Of a stretch of 64,000 nt of DNA, positions 23,892 to 34,534 are shown in pieces. The stretch is from Diphasiastrum complanatum (lineage: Eukaryota > Streptophyta > Lycopodiopsida > Lycopodiales > Lycopodiaceae): assembly GCA_029204225.1 (NCBI GenBank), contig CM055093.1:19144041-19208040 (forward strand), in the 5' to 3' direction. Every line of letters begins with the position of its first letter. Positions within the stretch are counted from its first letter, which is position 1. The position numbers and the translations under genes were made by a program. Under the pieces are notes generated by a model. It saw only the letters and a list, made by a program, of their open reading frames with translations. It was not told where the DNA came from and searched no databases.

Positions 23892-24239
23892 TTGTCAACC
23901 CGACACCTATACACAATGAACATTCCACCTCAATATACATATGAAACCCTATCTCTGACAATACCGCCTGCTGAAATGTCTAAAGTACTAATTGAAGCAT
24001 GTTGGTATGATCACCTTGTGAATAATACTTTGATTGTTGTGCCAATTGGTCCACTAGGAAACCAAGGAGTGGGAGGATATCCAGATCTTGCAGTCAATGA
24101 AGACTACCTCAAATGGAATGATTATCTTCTGAAGACAACTAGAAAAACAGTGGACCAGGTCAATGAAAAAAGTGTTGCCAAATCTAAGCCAGCTTTTCTC
24201 AGAAAACCAGTTCCCAGGAAGCGAGCCAAGAGGACGTGA
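23892..24239 (+). mobile_element. Unrecognised ORF ending just before an LTR
   Basis: A 115-codon frame has a Pro-rich start (MNIPPQYTYETLSLTIPP), a middle with VVPIGPLGNQGVGGYPDL and a basic tail (KPVPRKRAKRT) that could be a nuclear localisation or nucleic-acid-binding signal. The stop is 41 bp before the LTR start at 24281. The function is unknown. Extra 3' ORFs are known in several plant LTR lineages, but I cannot assign this one. Confidence 0.45.
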
Positions 24240-24280
24240 ATTATGTTTGTGAGCTGTTTCACAACTGAGGAAGGGGATAT

Positions 24281-24644
24281 GTGGAGGCATACAAATCCAC
24301 ATTATCCAATCAATTGTCATATAGTGTCAATTTTTGAATTTTTGTACCATGTGTATATGCAATAAGGCCTAAACACATGTTATGGCCTATTGCAACTTTA
24401 GAATTTCATTTTATTAGAATAGTTGTGTCATTTCAAAATGACTCGTAGCTGTTGCCAACCGATTTTTGACTGTTGGTAAATGTCATACTAGTTTATGTGT
24501 GCCTCTATATAGAGAGCAATGTGGGCTCATTGTACTTACACAGATGATTGATCATCAATAGAGAAGAGATAAGCATTCTGCTAAGCCTTGGCTTTCGCTC
24601 TTCTTTGCCTGTTGCAACATTACATCTTATTGTTGATCCAACAC
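24281..24644 (+). mobile_element. LTR (364 bp) of an unclassified element
   Basis: It is preceded by GAGGAAGGGGATA, a polypurine tract (24267-24280). It begins TGTGGA and ends AACACA, a TGTG/CACA inverted pair. It contains a TATA-like TCTATATAGAG at 24503-24513, about 140 bp before the end. No second copy was noticed in the window. Confidence 0.55.
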
Positions 24645-24889
24645 AGTCTGAGTATTACTGTAACTAACTTTGGTGACTGATTGTTTGTGGCACAATACAT
24701 CAATTAGTACTAAATTTTAGTTTCATATTTGGATTTACAAGTTAATGTCTGAATAGGGACTGCTCTAATCAATTGCTATGCAAGGAATAAATCCGAAGCT
24801 ATTAAACATTCACATAACCGAAACTTGGCTTTCACTTTCTGAATGAGTATATGAACTCAGATAAAGAAGTTGTCTATCGCTCTGGGTTG

Positions 24890-25219
24890 TTTGCTAATCA
24901 GTGACGAAGCGTTCCGTTGTTACTATGCGTAAGGATGGAACTAAAAATTCAATAATTGGCAGAACCACATCCTGGCCATAAACTAGTTGAAATGGCATCT
25001 GATTCGTACTCACTTTATAAGTTGTTTTGAATGCCCATAATGTTGCATGCAATTTACGCACTATTTTTGTACTACAAAGAATCTTATTGGAAGATTTTGC
25101 TTGTCCATTACCCCTCATATAATACGGAGTAGTAAACTGATGACAAAACAATCATTCAATAGACACTTGATCGTCTCATTGACAAAATGTGTGCCTCGAT
25201 CACTGATGATCTCAATAGG
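24890..25219 (-). mobile_element. Gypsy integrase fragment, minus strand
   Basis: Reading right to left, ISDRGTHFVNETIKCL (second catalytic Asp) is followed by HQFTTPYYMRGNGQAKSSNK, where the catalytic Glu of the usual NGQAE is not readable. Then come LHATLWAFKTTYKVSTNQMP and FQLVYGQDVVLP. It is cut at 25219 exactly where a plus-strand gypsy LTR starts, so that LTR inserted into it. Confidence 0.85.
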
Positions 25220-25731
25220 TGTTGGGGGTATTCCCAACATTTTTTAAATAAATAAAAGTTGGAAAGTAGAAATAATTGCGAGGTTCATGGCATCCTACGT
25301 GCGTAAGTCCATGGCCAAATGAGCACATAAGTCAAGTTGTAAATAGAATAAAAGGCTTGGGCCTTATTGTTAATTAAATAAAACTTGAGGCCACAATGTC
25401 AAGTTAATAACTTAGTCTAAACTTACAAAGTTGGGTCCAAATTGAAACTCACATGTATCATATGATTTCTAATGTACTTTTTTAAGACCCTTGGATTAGA
25501 TTGGACCCAAGGTGAATGGTGTAGATTAAGCTCATAATTTTAGAAGTAGCCAATAGGATTTTGGGGCAAGGGCCTTCCCCATTGATAAAAAGGCACCTCT
25601 TGTACCATATTTCCATGCTTAATGAGGAGGAAAAGACTCTACCATTTTGTAGAGCCAAAGCATCCTCATTTGCTAATCACTCATGCTAGTGCTATTGTTG
25701 TGTTTTCCATTTGCTCTCTATTTTCTTGTCC
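25220..25731 (+). mobile_element. Gypsy LTR, copy C, 3' truncated
   Basis: It starts TGTTGGGGGTATTCCCAACA, as copies A, B and D do. It follows copy B to about position 510 and stops near 25731, where leader sequence of the same family begins. The last 300 bp of the LTR, the primer-binding site and part of the leader have been deleted. Confidence 0.8.
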
Positions 25732-27060
25732 AGATCTAGATCCATACCAGATACAGCTCCTGTGAGCCCTGTGAGAGTTACTTCCCAGTAGTTTTTTAAA
25801 AATCAAGTTTTTTGACTATAAAATAGTGAAAGAACCTTCGCACAACCAACCCTCGCACGAGTAACCTTCGCAAACCAGATTAGTAGTTAGATCTATACCA
25901 GATCCAGCTACTGTGAAAATCTCACATGTTAATCCTCTTCATGTTAATCTCCACGTGACAACATGTTAATCCTCTTCATCTCCTTTGATGCTTGATGTGC
26001 TTGGATCTAGGGTTGAAGGTGGATAGGAAATACTCGCTACAATTTGGCATTGATGCTAGGGAGCTACACCAATTTTTCATTTTTAGCATGTTTCTGATCC
26101 ATGTTTGGATGTTAGCTTGTATTAGACATCTTGTCTTGACATATATATGTTAAAATTGTATTTTAATTTTGGAGAGAATTTTGCTTGATTTGTGTGGATT
26201 TTTTGCTTGAAAACTATTTTGATTGTTGGCCAAGGAAGGCCAGACAAATTACCATTTCTAAGGTCCACTTGGATTTGAAGAAATAAGAGAAACCACAAAA
26301 ATCGATCATTTCCTACAATTTTGGTAACAAAAAGGGGCAAAAGCTTCATCAAACACTGAGAACTTTATGTTTCTTTGTAACCAACCTTTGCTGACTTGCA
26401 GGTAGGACTGCCTTGATGCATAAAGCTCTAGATTGAAGGGAGTAGGTTAATTTCCAACCAATTTCCAGAAACTGAAGAAAAGACACCAAAAAAAGTAAAA
26501 AAACCCCTAAAATTAAAAAAATACTAAAAACCATCCTCCGCCTGGTCTAAGGTATATAGATCTAACCCAGATCTACTTATAGCCAGGTCGGCGAAGTTTG
26601 ATTATAAAAATTGATTGTTCCCAAATTTTTGGTAACCTTGTGTAGAAAACTTCACACCTTTCTACAAAAATATCAGTTCTCGGAAGAGAGCCTTCGCCTA
26701 AACCTTCGCCAAAGTCACAATTAGTCTATCTTGCTATTTTTGGTAATCAGTAAATTGGGTGAACATTGGGTCAAGGTTAGTTGTTATGCTGAGCTATTTT
26801 TGTCAAAAACTACCATGTTTTGCAAAAATAACAGTATCACTCTTGAACCTTCGCCTTAAGCTTCACCGATTTGTCAAAGGTTTCCAAATTTAGTGATCCA
26901 TCATTTTAAGTTCGGGGAAGGTTAGCAACATGTGGATTATTCAAAAAGTTCATTTTAACCCTCGCCAAGCTAAAAAAAAGAACTTTGTTCGCCAAAAGAA
27001 CCTTCACCAATTCTACCCTAGCTTCATCTTTGTCAGATCTATCTACTATCAAACATGAGA
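25732..27060 (+). mobile_element. Gypsy 5' leader (untranslated), decayed
   Basis: No gene. The first 200 bp match 33210-33390 (AGATCTAGATCC, GTGAGAGTTACTTCC, CCAACCCTCGCAC). Repeated CCTTCGC/CCCTCGC strings continue to 27010. This is the leader of the same TGTTGGGGG family as the LTR to the left. Confidence 0.65.
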
Positions 27061-27384
27061 ATGTTAGTTATTATAAATGCTAAGATCCAGTTGCCTACTA
27101 TCCATGTCCATACTATAGCAGTTGTACAACAATCTTCACACATGGAGAATCATGCTATACAAGTGTAAATGCATTCTGCACACTAGAATCACCAATATCA
27201 AGAGAAACGAGATAGAAGAAAGTTTTCCAAAGATGATGAGAACATTTGATGTATTTCTCCACATGACTTGTCATTTGGTCACTTGCCAATTATTGCCCTA
27301 GTACTTACCAAAACACTAGTAATCTAATGACTAGATTCAATGTATCTCAATATGTAGAGTCATTAGGCCCAAATCCGACCTTAG
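27061..27384. other. No gene seen
   Basis: AT-rich sequence without motifs, leading into a tandem duplication. Confidence 0.5.
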
Positions 27385-27824
27385 ACCCTTCTAGAACTCA
27401 GTTAGCTTATTATTTTAGAGCCTATTAACATACAAAAATGTTCCTCTAAGTTTACATTAAACTTTGGCCTCTAAATTGCCAATAATAGTCAAGTAGCTAG
27501 TTGACAGTTTCTCACAGGCCCTAGGCTAATGTTAGACCTACTAGACAAGGTATGAGCCCCTTAATAATCTATGCCACAACTATCCCATTTCCTTACACAT
27601 ACCCTTCTAGAACTTTCAAAATAGTTAGCTTATTATTTTAGAACTTATTAACATACAATAATGTTTCTCTAAGTTTACATTAAACTTTGGCCTCCAAATT
27701 GCCAATAATAGTCAAGTAGCTAGTTGACAGTTTCTCACAAGCCCTAGGCTAATGTTAGGCCTACTAGACAAGGTATGAGCCCCTTGGTAATCTATCCCAC
27801 AACCATCCCATTTGCTTACACATA
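27385..27824. repeat. Tandem duplication of a 216-bp unit
   Basis: The block beginning ACCCTTCTAGAACT is present at 27385-27600 and again from 27601. It has few substitutions and a small insertion (TTTCAAAAT) in the second copy. The second copy runs straight into the GA tract at 27851. No gene lies in either unit. Confidence 0.9.
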
Positions 27825-27846
27825 CCATTTACACCATCTTGTCCTA

Positions 27847-28411
<565 letters not shown>

Positions 28412-28423
28412 AAGAATGGTTGA

Positions 28424-28608
28424 AGATGTCCATCGCAGTGTGGTGTGTGGGTAGAGTTGTTAATTGCAACCGGCAACGTGCAGGTTCGAATCCCAGCCGC
28501 TGCGTAGTGACATCATAGGAGCTTGCACTTGACATTGCCCAAATGGTGTTGCCCCGCTAGGCTGTATATGTTGTGTAAACCTACTAGATGTGTAACCTCT
28601 ATAAAAAT
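28424..28608 (+). mobile_element. tRNA-derived SINE with 12-bp target duplication
   Basis: A 185-bp insert is flanked by perfect AAGAATGGTTGA repeats at 28412-28423 and 28609-28620. Its 5' part (28434-28504, 71 nt) is tRNA-like. CGCAGTG and CGCTGCG pair as an acceptor stem, an A-box-like TGGTGTGTGGGTAGAG is present, and the B box is GGTTCGAATCC. A GTTG/CAAC stem with loop TTAATTG stands at the anticodon arm. The tRNA-unrelated part follows and ends TATAAAAAT. It would be transcribed by RNA polymerase III and moved by LINE machinery. It sits about 100 bp upstream of the TATA box of the next gene. Confidence 0.85.
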
Positions 28609-28705
28609 AAGAATGGTTGAGGAAAATCCTCAGGTCCTTAGGAAAATGCATGTCTCTTTTATCTGCCGCCCCCCCCCCCCCCCCTATCTCTCTCTATTCC
28701 ACTTC

Positions 28706-28712
28706 TATAAAT
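28706..28712 (+). promoter_or_regulatory. TATA box of the secretory protein gene
   Basis: TATAAAT lies 114 bp before the ATG at 28826. This would put the start of transcription near 28740 and give a 5' UTR of about 85 bases. A run of 16 C (28669-28684) and a CTCTCTCT stretch lie just upstream. Confidence 0.6.
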
Positions 28713-28825
28713 CGTCAAATTCCTCGACGAGGTATGCATAGGCAAAACACTGGAGCAGTGCACTTGACGCAACGGAGGTACTGAGGGACAAGAAGAAGAA
28801 GAATCGTTATCAAAAAACTTCTTCA

Positions 28826-29653
28826 ATGACCACGATCATAATGATGACGAACGTATTGAAGTCCCTGTTACCACTGCTACTGCAATATCATCAATATATT
28901 CTATTGCTAACGCTGCTACTCATCTCCTCATGCTCTAACCGTCATCCCACTGTTGCCGCTTTAGATAGCAGCAACAACAACCACGTCGTATTTAAGGTAC
29001 TTAACAAGGCACCTAATACAGCCGGAGGCCGAGTGTTCGATCAGTTAATCGGTAAGCATAAAGGCCTCAATTATCTTTCCGAAACTAGTAAATTTGCTTA
29101 TTCTATGATGTACAACGCAGGCGGTGAACCTTCGGGTAGACAAGTATCGGAAATCTGGCTCATCGTGGAGCAATCCAACTGTTCGGGACAAGTTAATTTG
29201 GTATTTACAGATAGTCAGTGGTTTACCCACTGGTGTCAAGACATGTTTCTTCCGGCCCCAGAGTCGCCGCTTCAAACTGCAAATTTCTTCATCTCCTTCA
29301 AAACTCACCTAATGCTCCAGATGGCTTGGGTATGGATGAACGAGCCAAAGGGAAATACCGTTGCTGAACATGCATTGTTGTACGGCGTGCCTTTCTTCGT
29401 TGCAGTCAAGGCAGACCTGGCTAACGAATGGTCGGGCTATCCGCGCACGGCCAAAACATGGACAGACAACGAAGGAACAACAGGTTTCTTTCTTAACTAT
29501 CTTGATCAGAAACAAGGTGGGTTTGTAAAGAAGTTGAACCACCAGTTAGGATCGACCATCCCCTGGACCATTGAATTCTTCAATCAAGCGTTTGGACAGA
29601 ATGTGGAACAGTTGTGGACGGCGTATAAAGCGTCATTGAATCAGACTACGTAG
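28826..29653 (+). CDS. Plant basic secretory protein family (PF04450-type), catalytic residues replaced
   Basis: A single-exon, uninterrupted frame of 275 codons. Residues about 24-45 are a hydrophobic signal sequence (YILLLTLLLISSC), so the product is probably secreted. The rest follows the plant basic secretory protein fold: FKVLNKAPNTAGGRVFDQ, AYSMMYNAGGEPSGRQ, EIWLIVEQS, a region equal to the metallopeptidase site, and the C-terminal TTGFFLNYLDQKQGGFVKKL and VEQLWTAYKASL. Relatives have HEMTHVWQW and then GIADYVR. Here they read LQMAWVWMN (HEXXH replaced by LQMAW, residues 164-168) and GVPFFVA, so zinc binding and proteolysis are not expected. Relatives respond to pathogens or stress. A binding or inhibitory role is only inferred. 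The intact frame argues that it is expressed. Confidence 0.88.
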   Translation: MTTIIMMTNVLKSLLPLLLQYHQYILLLTLLLISSCSNRHPTVAALDSSNNNHVVFKVLNKAPNTAGGRVFDQLIGKHKGLNYLSETSKFAYSMMYNAGGEPSGRQVSEIWLIVEQSNCSGQVNLVFTDSQWFTHWCQDMFLPAPESPLQTANFFISFKTHLMLQMAWVWMNEPKGNTVAEHALLYGVPFFVAVKADLANEWSGYPRTAKTWTDNEGTTGFFLNYLDQKQGGFVKKLNHQLGSTIPWTIEFFNQAFGQNVEQLWTAYKASLNQTT

Positions 29654-30179
29654 AATTGTTTCTTTCTTTACTTTCGTGTTTATTTTAATAACTAATTGGG
29701 TAAAGGATTCCTTTGAGGTCTTCACTTGTATGAAAATCATAAATAAGCTCTTGTCAAGGAGTTTTGATGATACGGGGCCCGAAAAATGCTCATGAACCTA
29801 AGGGATGACTATAGCTCATGGAAAGAGCTCCTGTCAATGCTCGTGGCAGTCATGCATTCTTGTTTGTAAATTTTTCCTCAAATATTCTTAAATTCAAACA
29901 CGTGTCTCATTTGAGTTATCCTTACTTCAACTAGATTTTGAAAAGGGATTTTGAAGCATAAAATACTAAAATATATTTATATCATGTGAAAATTTTAGGA
30001 TATGAGTTACACAACAACAAAATCAGGTGCCTTCCAAAGTAAAATTGAAAGTCCGGCCATACTCCATGTAGGCCTCAGGTTGCTCCATATAAACTTCTCA
30101 TCCAAATAGCCATTCAAGAAACAAATAATTCAAACATATTATATTTGAAACATATTCCAACCACAAAAAGTTGCAAGAG
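29654..30179. other. 3' flank of the secretory protein gene, no further gene
   Basis: A T-rich 3' UTR-like stretch with AATAA-type strings near 29686 and 29742 could supply polyadenylation. The rest is AT-rich DNA without recognised features. Confidence 0.5.
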
Positions 30180-30712
30180 AGATGAGGACTTGACTCGTGC
30201 TACCAACTTCACCATTGGTGGAAAAGCCTTCTCATAATCAATGCCATACTTTTCAGCCTTTAAGCATAGCCCTTTTCCACCAACCATGCCATGTACTTAT
30301 TGATGCTCCCATCTTGAGTATGCACTTTGTAGATCCACTTGCATCTTGTTGCCTTCTTTCCTTGAGGAAGCTTACACAAGAAGCTAAGTATAACTTGTCA
30401 TTAAAGCATCCATAAAATCAAAATTAGTTCTCTCAACCACTTGCTTAGCCTTTTGAGCATCAATTTTGCTACTTCTTACCTTTGATGACCTCCTAACAAT
30501 AAGTATGGTAGAAGAAGCTAATGATTCCTCCTCATCAACATCTACGTCATCGTCATGAGGAACATCTTGATTAAATCATCTAGATTTGACTCAATAAAAG
30601 AACTATTTCCATCCAATACATGACCAACAAACTCATCAAAGATCACATCTCTACTAGCAGTAGTCTTCTTACTAGATGGAAGATACACCATTGATTTCTA
30701 TCATAGTGATTT
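30180..30712 (-). mobile_element. Copia RT start and linker, minus strand
   Basis: Right to left: a RDVIFDEFVGHVLDGNSSF string (the usual end of the integrase-RT linker) and an acidic stretch. Then, with frameshifts, come RT pieces WIYKVHTQDGSINKYM and KYGIDYEKAFPPMVKL. It is truncated after about the first 60 RT residues and joined at 30712 to a plus-strand copia leader. Confidence 0.75.
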
Positions 30713-31265
30713 TTGGACCAAGAGGGGTCTAAATCATATTGATTGGATTCCTCTTGGTACTGTACGGAATTCAGTGCTCAAACACGTGTGAGATCAGTCC
30801 ACTTTGAGTTTGTGGTGCATCTCCAAGGTTGATCCAAATTTGGAGTATGATAGCTTGCTAGAAAGCTAGTGAATATAGTTTGTGTTGCAATTTGTTTCAA
30901 CTCAATTGGATGTGTCTAGTGGAAGTAGTAGCCATTTGAATCAAGGTAGTTAGGGCACCTAGCCTGGTTGGACACATCAAGTTTGACACACGTATAGCTT
31001 ATTTGATCAAAAGCCTCATGTTCTAGCTTGCCAATCTTGACTAGGCAAGATCTAAGTGAGATTTTGAGTCCAAGGCCTCATAGTTTCATACAAATCAAGT
31101 AGATTTGTGTCTTTTGAGGCATCTTTGAGTGCTCTAAACATGCTTAGAAGAAAGTGGATCAAAATATTGTTGTATTTCTTTCTTGAAGAAGAGATAGATC
31201 TAGTTTGAGTGAGATTGTCATAGTCATAGCTATTGAGAGTGTAGTCTCATATTTGTTCGACATCG
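30713..31265 (+). mobile_element. Copia 5' leader fragment
   Basis: It is homologous to 4130-4776: CTTGGTACTGTACGGAAT, CAAACACGTGTGAGATC, GTTAGGGCACCTAGCC, GGACACATC. No gag follows. Both ends are abrupt and both neighbours are copia pol in the opposite orientation. Confidence 0.75.
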
Positions 31266-31957
31266 CACGTAAACTGATTCTAGATTGAGTATTAAGATCT
31301 AGTTCTAGAATTTATGACCAAAGCACAATCTAGCATGCTAGTAATCAAAGAATGATTGCTTTCATTATCAAAAGAGAAGAAGTACAAGAATTTAATGCAT
31401 TCTACTTGAGTTAGAGAGAGAAAGAGAGAGAGAGCAAAATTCAAGCAAACAACATGATAGATCCAACCAAAAGCAACCTCTTGATCCAAAGCACTTCTTT
31501 TGTTGTAGTAGTAAGTGCCTTATATTCAGCTTCACAAGATGAGAGTGATATGGTATCTTGCTTTTTAGAAAGCCAAGATATTAAATTTCCTCCAAGGTAT
31601 ATGACATATGCACTTGTAGATTTCCTATCCACTTTATCACTAGCAAAATCCGAGTCAGAATAGCCAACAATAGAAAGATCTTCACTTTTGTATAAAAAAC
31701 CATAATCATAGGTTGAAGATATGTACCTAAGTACCCTCTTGGCCATTTTCCAATGATAAATAGTATGATTTTGCATAGCTTGGCTCAACTTTATGAACAC
31801 TAAAACTTACATCAGACCTAGTTATGGTAAGCCAAATTAAGGAGCCTATAAGACTCCTAAAAAGAGTGATGTCCTCGAAGGATCTTTCATCACCTATATT
31901 AGGGTCTAGCAATGAAGCAAACACAAGTATTGGAGTATTTGTTGAATCAAACAAACA
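31266..31957 (-). mobile_element. Copia RT end and RNase H, minus strand
   Basis: Right to left: FRSLIGSLIWLTITRSDVSF (end of RT), then SQAMQNHTIYHW, VLRYISSTYDYG. The RNase H follows: GYSDSDFASDKVDRKSTSAY, ISWLSKKQDTISLSSCEAEY. The catalytic Asp and Glu positions are kept, but a frameshift near 31790 breaks the frame. 31266-31440 is AT-rich with GA-rich strings and no gene. At 31957 it joins unrelated plus-strand sequence. Confidence 0.88.
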
Positions 31958-32640
31958 ATGAGAAGGCAATACTTCAAGAAAATTTGCGGAAACAAATATA
32001 CGAGAATAGAAATTGAGCTCCATATATCAAAATTGAAAACTATTATTATTGATCTTCAAATATCCAATCAAGTTATGTTGAGAGACGTTGAGAATTTTAA
32101 AAGAGAAATATTGAGTGCTATTGATGAAGGCTACGTTCTCAGGAGAAAATTAAATATAAGAAAATGCAAACGACTTCCAAAAAAAGACCTAGATGATCTG
32201 TCTTCAAGAAGTGGAAACAAGAAGAAAAGGATTCAAGCATTCAAGTAAGTATTAATTAAAAGAGCAAATGACATGCTTGCTAAGTTTTTATGTGCTTGTT
32301 TTTCTAATGCTTGCTAATTTAATTATTTATTATGTCTTGTAGATCATCTTTGGTGGCGAGAGAACATTATAAAGATTCTACGAGTATTGGAAAATCTTTG
32401 GGTTCCATATTGTCATCAAAAACCACAAAAGAAATATTAAAGAATTCTCGTTATGATAGGATTAAGAATGATATTGTTGTAGTGATTATACAGAGCATTC
32501 AACATGTCTTGGATGCAAGACTTATCCAGGGAGCATGTGATGATTCGGGAATTAGTCGTAAAGCATATACTCTATTGTTTAAAATTGTACAGGAAGCCTT
32601 TGCACATGTGAAGATTCGAAAGCTACCTCTTCCTCGTCCT
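31958..32640 (+). pseudogene. Orphan spliced ORF fragment, unknown family
   Basis: Exon-like frame 31958-32242 is followed by a segment with textbook splice signals. The donor is CAA|GTAAGT at 32243. The acceptor is a T-rich tract ending TGTCTTGTAG at 32341. Splicing keeps the frame and leads into SSLVAREHYKDSTSIGKSL, SRYDRIKNDIVVVIIQSIQH and CDDSGISRKAYTLLFKIVQE. The product is basic and helical, with a Lys/Arg-rich middle. I do not recognise the family. The left edge is cut by a reversed copia fragment and the right edge by a gypsy leader, so this is an internal piece of a larger gene or of a transposon gene. Confidence 0.5.
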
Positions 32641-33489
32641 AAAAAAATAGTAAAAATCAGAGAAAAATCATAAAAAATTCAAAAGCCCCATGAAAAAATC
32701 TAAAAAAACTCAAATCTTCATAAGAATTCTTGCAGAGCTCTCTGAAGCTCCATCTCAGTGAGACCAGGACACAAAGAAGCTTGCGGGAGTTAATTTGATG
32801 TCTAAGTGCTTGTGCGAGAGTTCCCAATGAAAAAAAGTCGGGAAAGTACCAGTGAACAGACAGCAAAATTTTCAGTTCCAGTGAGCAAGAACTCTCGTAG
32901 AGGATTTTGAAGTTCCATCTTAGTGAGACCAGGACACAGAAGAGCTTGCGAGAGTTAGTTTGATTCCAGTGATTAGAAAATTGGATTTAAGTGCTAAAAA
33001 GTGAAGATCCAGCAAATCCTTCCAGTAAGAACTCTTGCAGACCCCCTCAATCGATTCAAAATGTTAATTTCCATCAGCGATGAAGCATGCGAGAGTTAGT
33101 AGAGAGATTTGGTGAAGATCAAGCCAAAAACGTGATTTTGAACTCGCAGATAGTGAAATTTTCACTTCTTGCGAGAGTTAATTCTCGCAGAGAATTCTAT
33201 AATGAGATCTGACCCAGATCTAGCTACTGTGAGCCTTGCGAGAGTTACTTTCCAAAGATTTGAGAGATATCAGGTTTTTTATCTATAAAAATAGCTAAAG
33301 AACCCTCGCGCAGCCAACCCTCACACAAGAGAACCCTCGCAGACCAGATTAATGGAAAGATCTGCATCAGATCCAGTTACTGTCAAAAGTTTAGGTCAAC
33401 AAGTGCAAAGAGTAAAAAGTTATCAAGGAAAAACCACCACAAAAGGCCTAAAATTCACTTCCAGCCGATCAGATCGATCAGATCCTTGA
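32641..33489 (+). mobile_element. Gypsy 5' leader with GCGAGAGTTA repeats
   Basis: Non-coding. It is homologous to 60840-61440 and partly to 25732-25930. It repeats the motif TGCGAGAGTTA (about 32780, 32815, 32950, 33088, 33170, 33236) together with its near-complement CTCTCGCAG/TTCTCGCAG, so local hairpins are likely. Blocks of about 180 bp (CTCCATCTYAGTGAGACCAG) occur twice, at 32740 and 32915. It leads into gag at 33520. Confidence 0.75.
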
Positions 33490-33519
33490 GATCCAGGCTG
33501 CATCCTACTATATATAACA

Positions 33520-34510
33520 AGATGCAATCACTTTGGAACCCACCATTGGATGAATCTGAGATCGGGATGATCAATAACACGAAGGATGACAAATCAAGCA
33601 CCACACCTTCTCAGATTAGCAGCTGTGCAACAAGAGGCAGAACCGGAACCAACACCAATGGATCCAATGGGCCAACCCGTAACTGTCGCTCCCTTGCAAG
33701 CAGTCCGGAGAGCAGCACAGATGGAAATGCCAAAATACAACGGATCATCAGATCCCATCCGATTCCTCCAGATCTATGAGCAAGCTTGTGAAATCTACGG
33801 CGAACGGACACCTGCGGAGAAGCTGATGTTGTTCCCCATGTCCATATTGGCAGTGGCTCAGGATTGTTTTTTCAACCTGTCAAAGGAAAAAAAATCTACC
33901 TGGGAAGCGGTTAAAGTGGCTCACATTACACGCTTTAAACCAAGAAAGTTCATGGAAGACCTGTTTCTCCTGCTAAGTAGAAACTCGAGCTACCATAGGA
34001 ATTGCCATTTGTACTTTGCATGCCACATTTAATGCATGAAAAGACTTACCTCCCTCAGAGTCCCTTTCAATTTGTAAGCCTAGGTAACACCTGGCTTCTC
34101 CCAGATCCACTATCTCGAAATGTTTCCAGATTGTTGTTCATTAGTTTTAGACTCATTCTTCTTAGACAACTCCCTCTTAAGCTTAGACTTTTTAAGTCAA
34201 GATGGGAAAACGAGAAAGGGTCAGAGACTATATTGAGCGGGTCAAACACTTACGATCTGAGTGTATTGTAGCCCTAACTTTTGATCATGCAGTGATCATG
34301 TGGTTCCTAGCCGGACTACCACGAAGCATCAGAAGAGAACTGAAACGATGGGAGCAGTATGCTACTCTGCAAGAAGCTATGGAAGATGCCATCAAGGAAG
34401 AGGATGAGAAATTTGATGACGAATATCCATCCACCCACACTCCTACTCCCTCGATCGCATCATCATCATCAAACGCATCCGCTCTATCCACAGAACTGCT
34501 ATTGGAGTAA
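33520..34510 (+). mobile_element. Gypsy gag capsid, interrupted by a 214-bp insert
   Basis: The frame from 33586 reads EMPKYNGSSDPIRFLQIYEQ, FFNLSKEKKSTWEAVKVAHI, TRFKPRKFMEDLFLLLS. The frame resumes at 34202 with MGKRERVRDYIERVKHLRSE, VIMWFLAGLPRSIRRELKRW and ends at 34510. The homologous gag at 59455-59760 runs through without the intervening 33979-34192, which identifies that piece as an insertion. This is the retrotransposon gag domain of the TGTTGGGGG gypsy family. Confidence 0.85.
33979..34192. mobile_element. 214-bp insertion with 5-bp target duplication
   Basis: It is absent from the homologous gag at 59640. It is flanked by TAAGT at 33974-33978 and 34193-34197. There are no clear terminal inverted repeats and no coding motif. 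The flanking repeat shows it arrived by transposition; the element type is unknown. Confidence 0.6.
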
Positions 34511-34534
34511 ATGACAAAATTACACAAATAGTAG

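Noticed and set aside
23297-24644. Endogenous pararetrovirus (caulimovirid) segment
   Set aside because: The TATA-containing stretch looked similar to a pararetroviral promoter, but LTR-type TG..CA ends and a polypurine tract are present and no coat, movement or RT motif supports a virus.
28434-28504. Functional tRNA gene
   Set aside because: Acceptor and T arms are imperfect, the length is 71 nt, and it continues into a tRNA-unrelated tail flanked by a 12-bp duplication, so it is the head of a SINE.
29045-29542. Minus-strand and alternative frames within the secretory protein gene
   Set aside because: They overlap a full-length frame with a recognised fold and have no support of their own.
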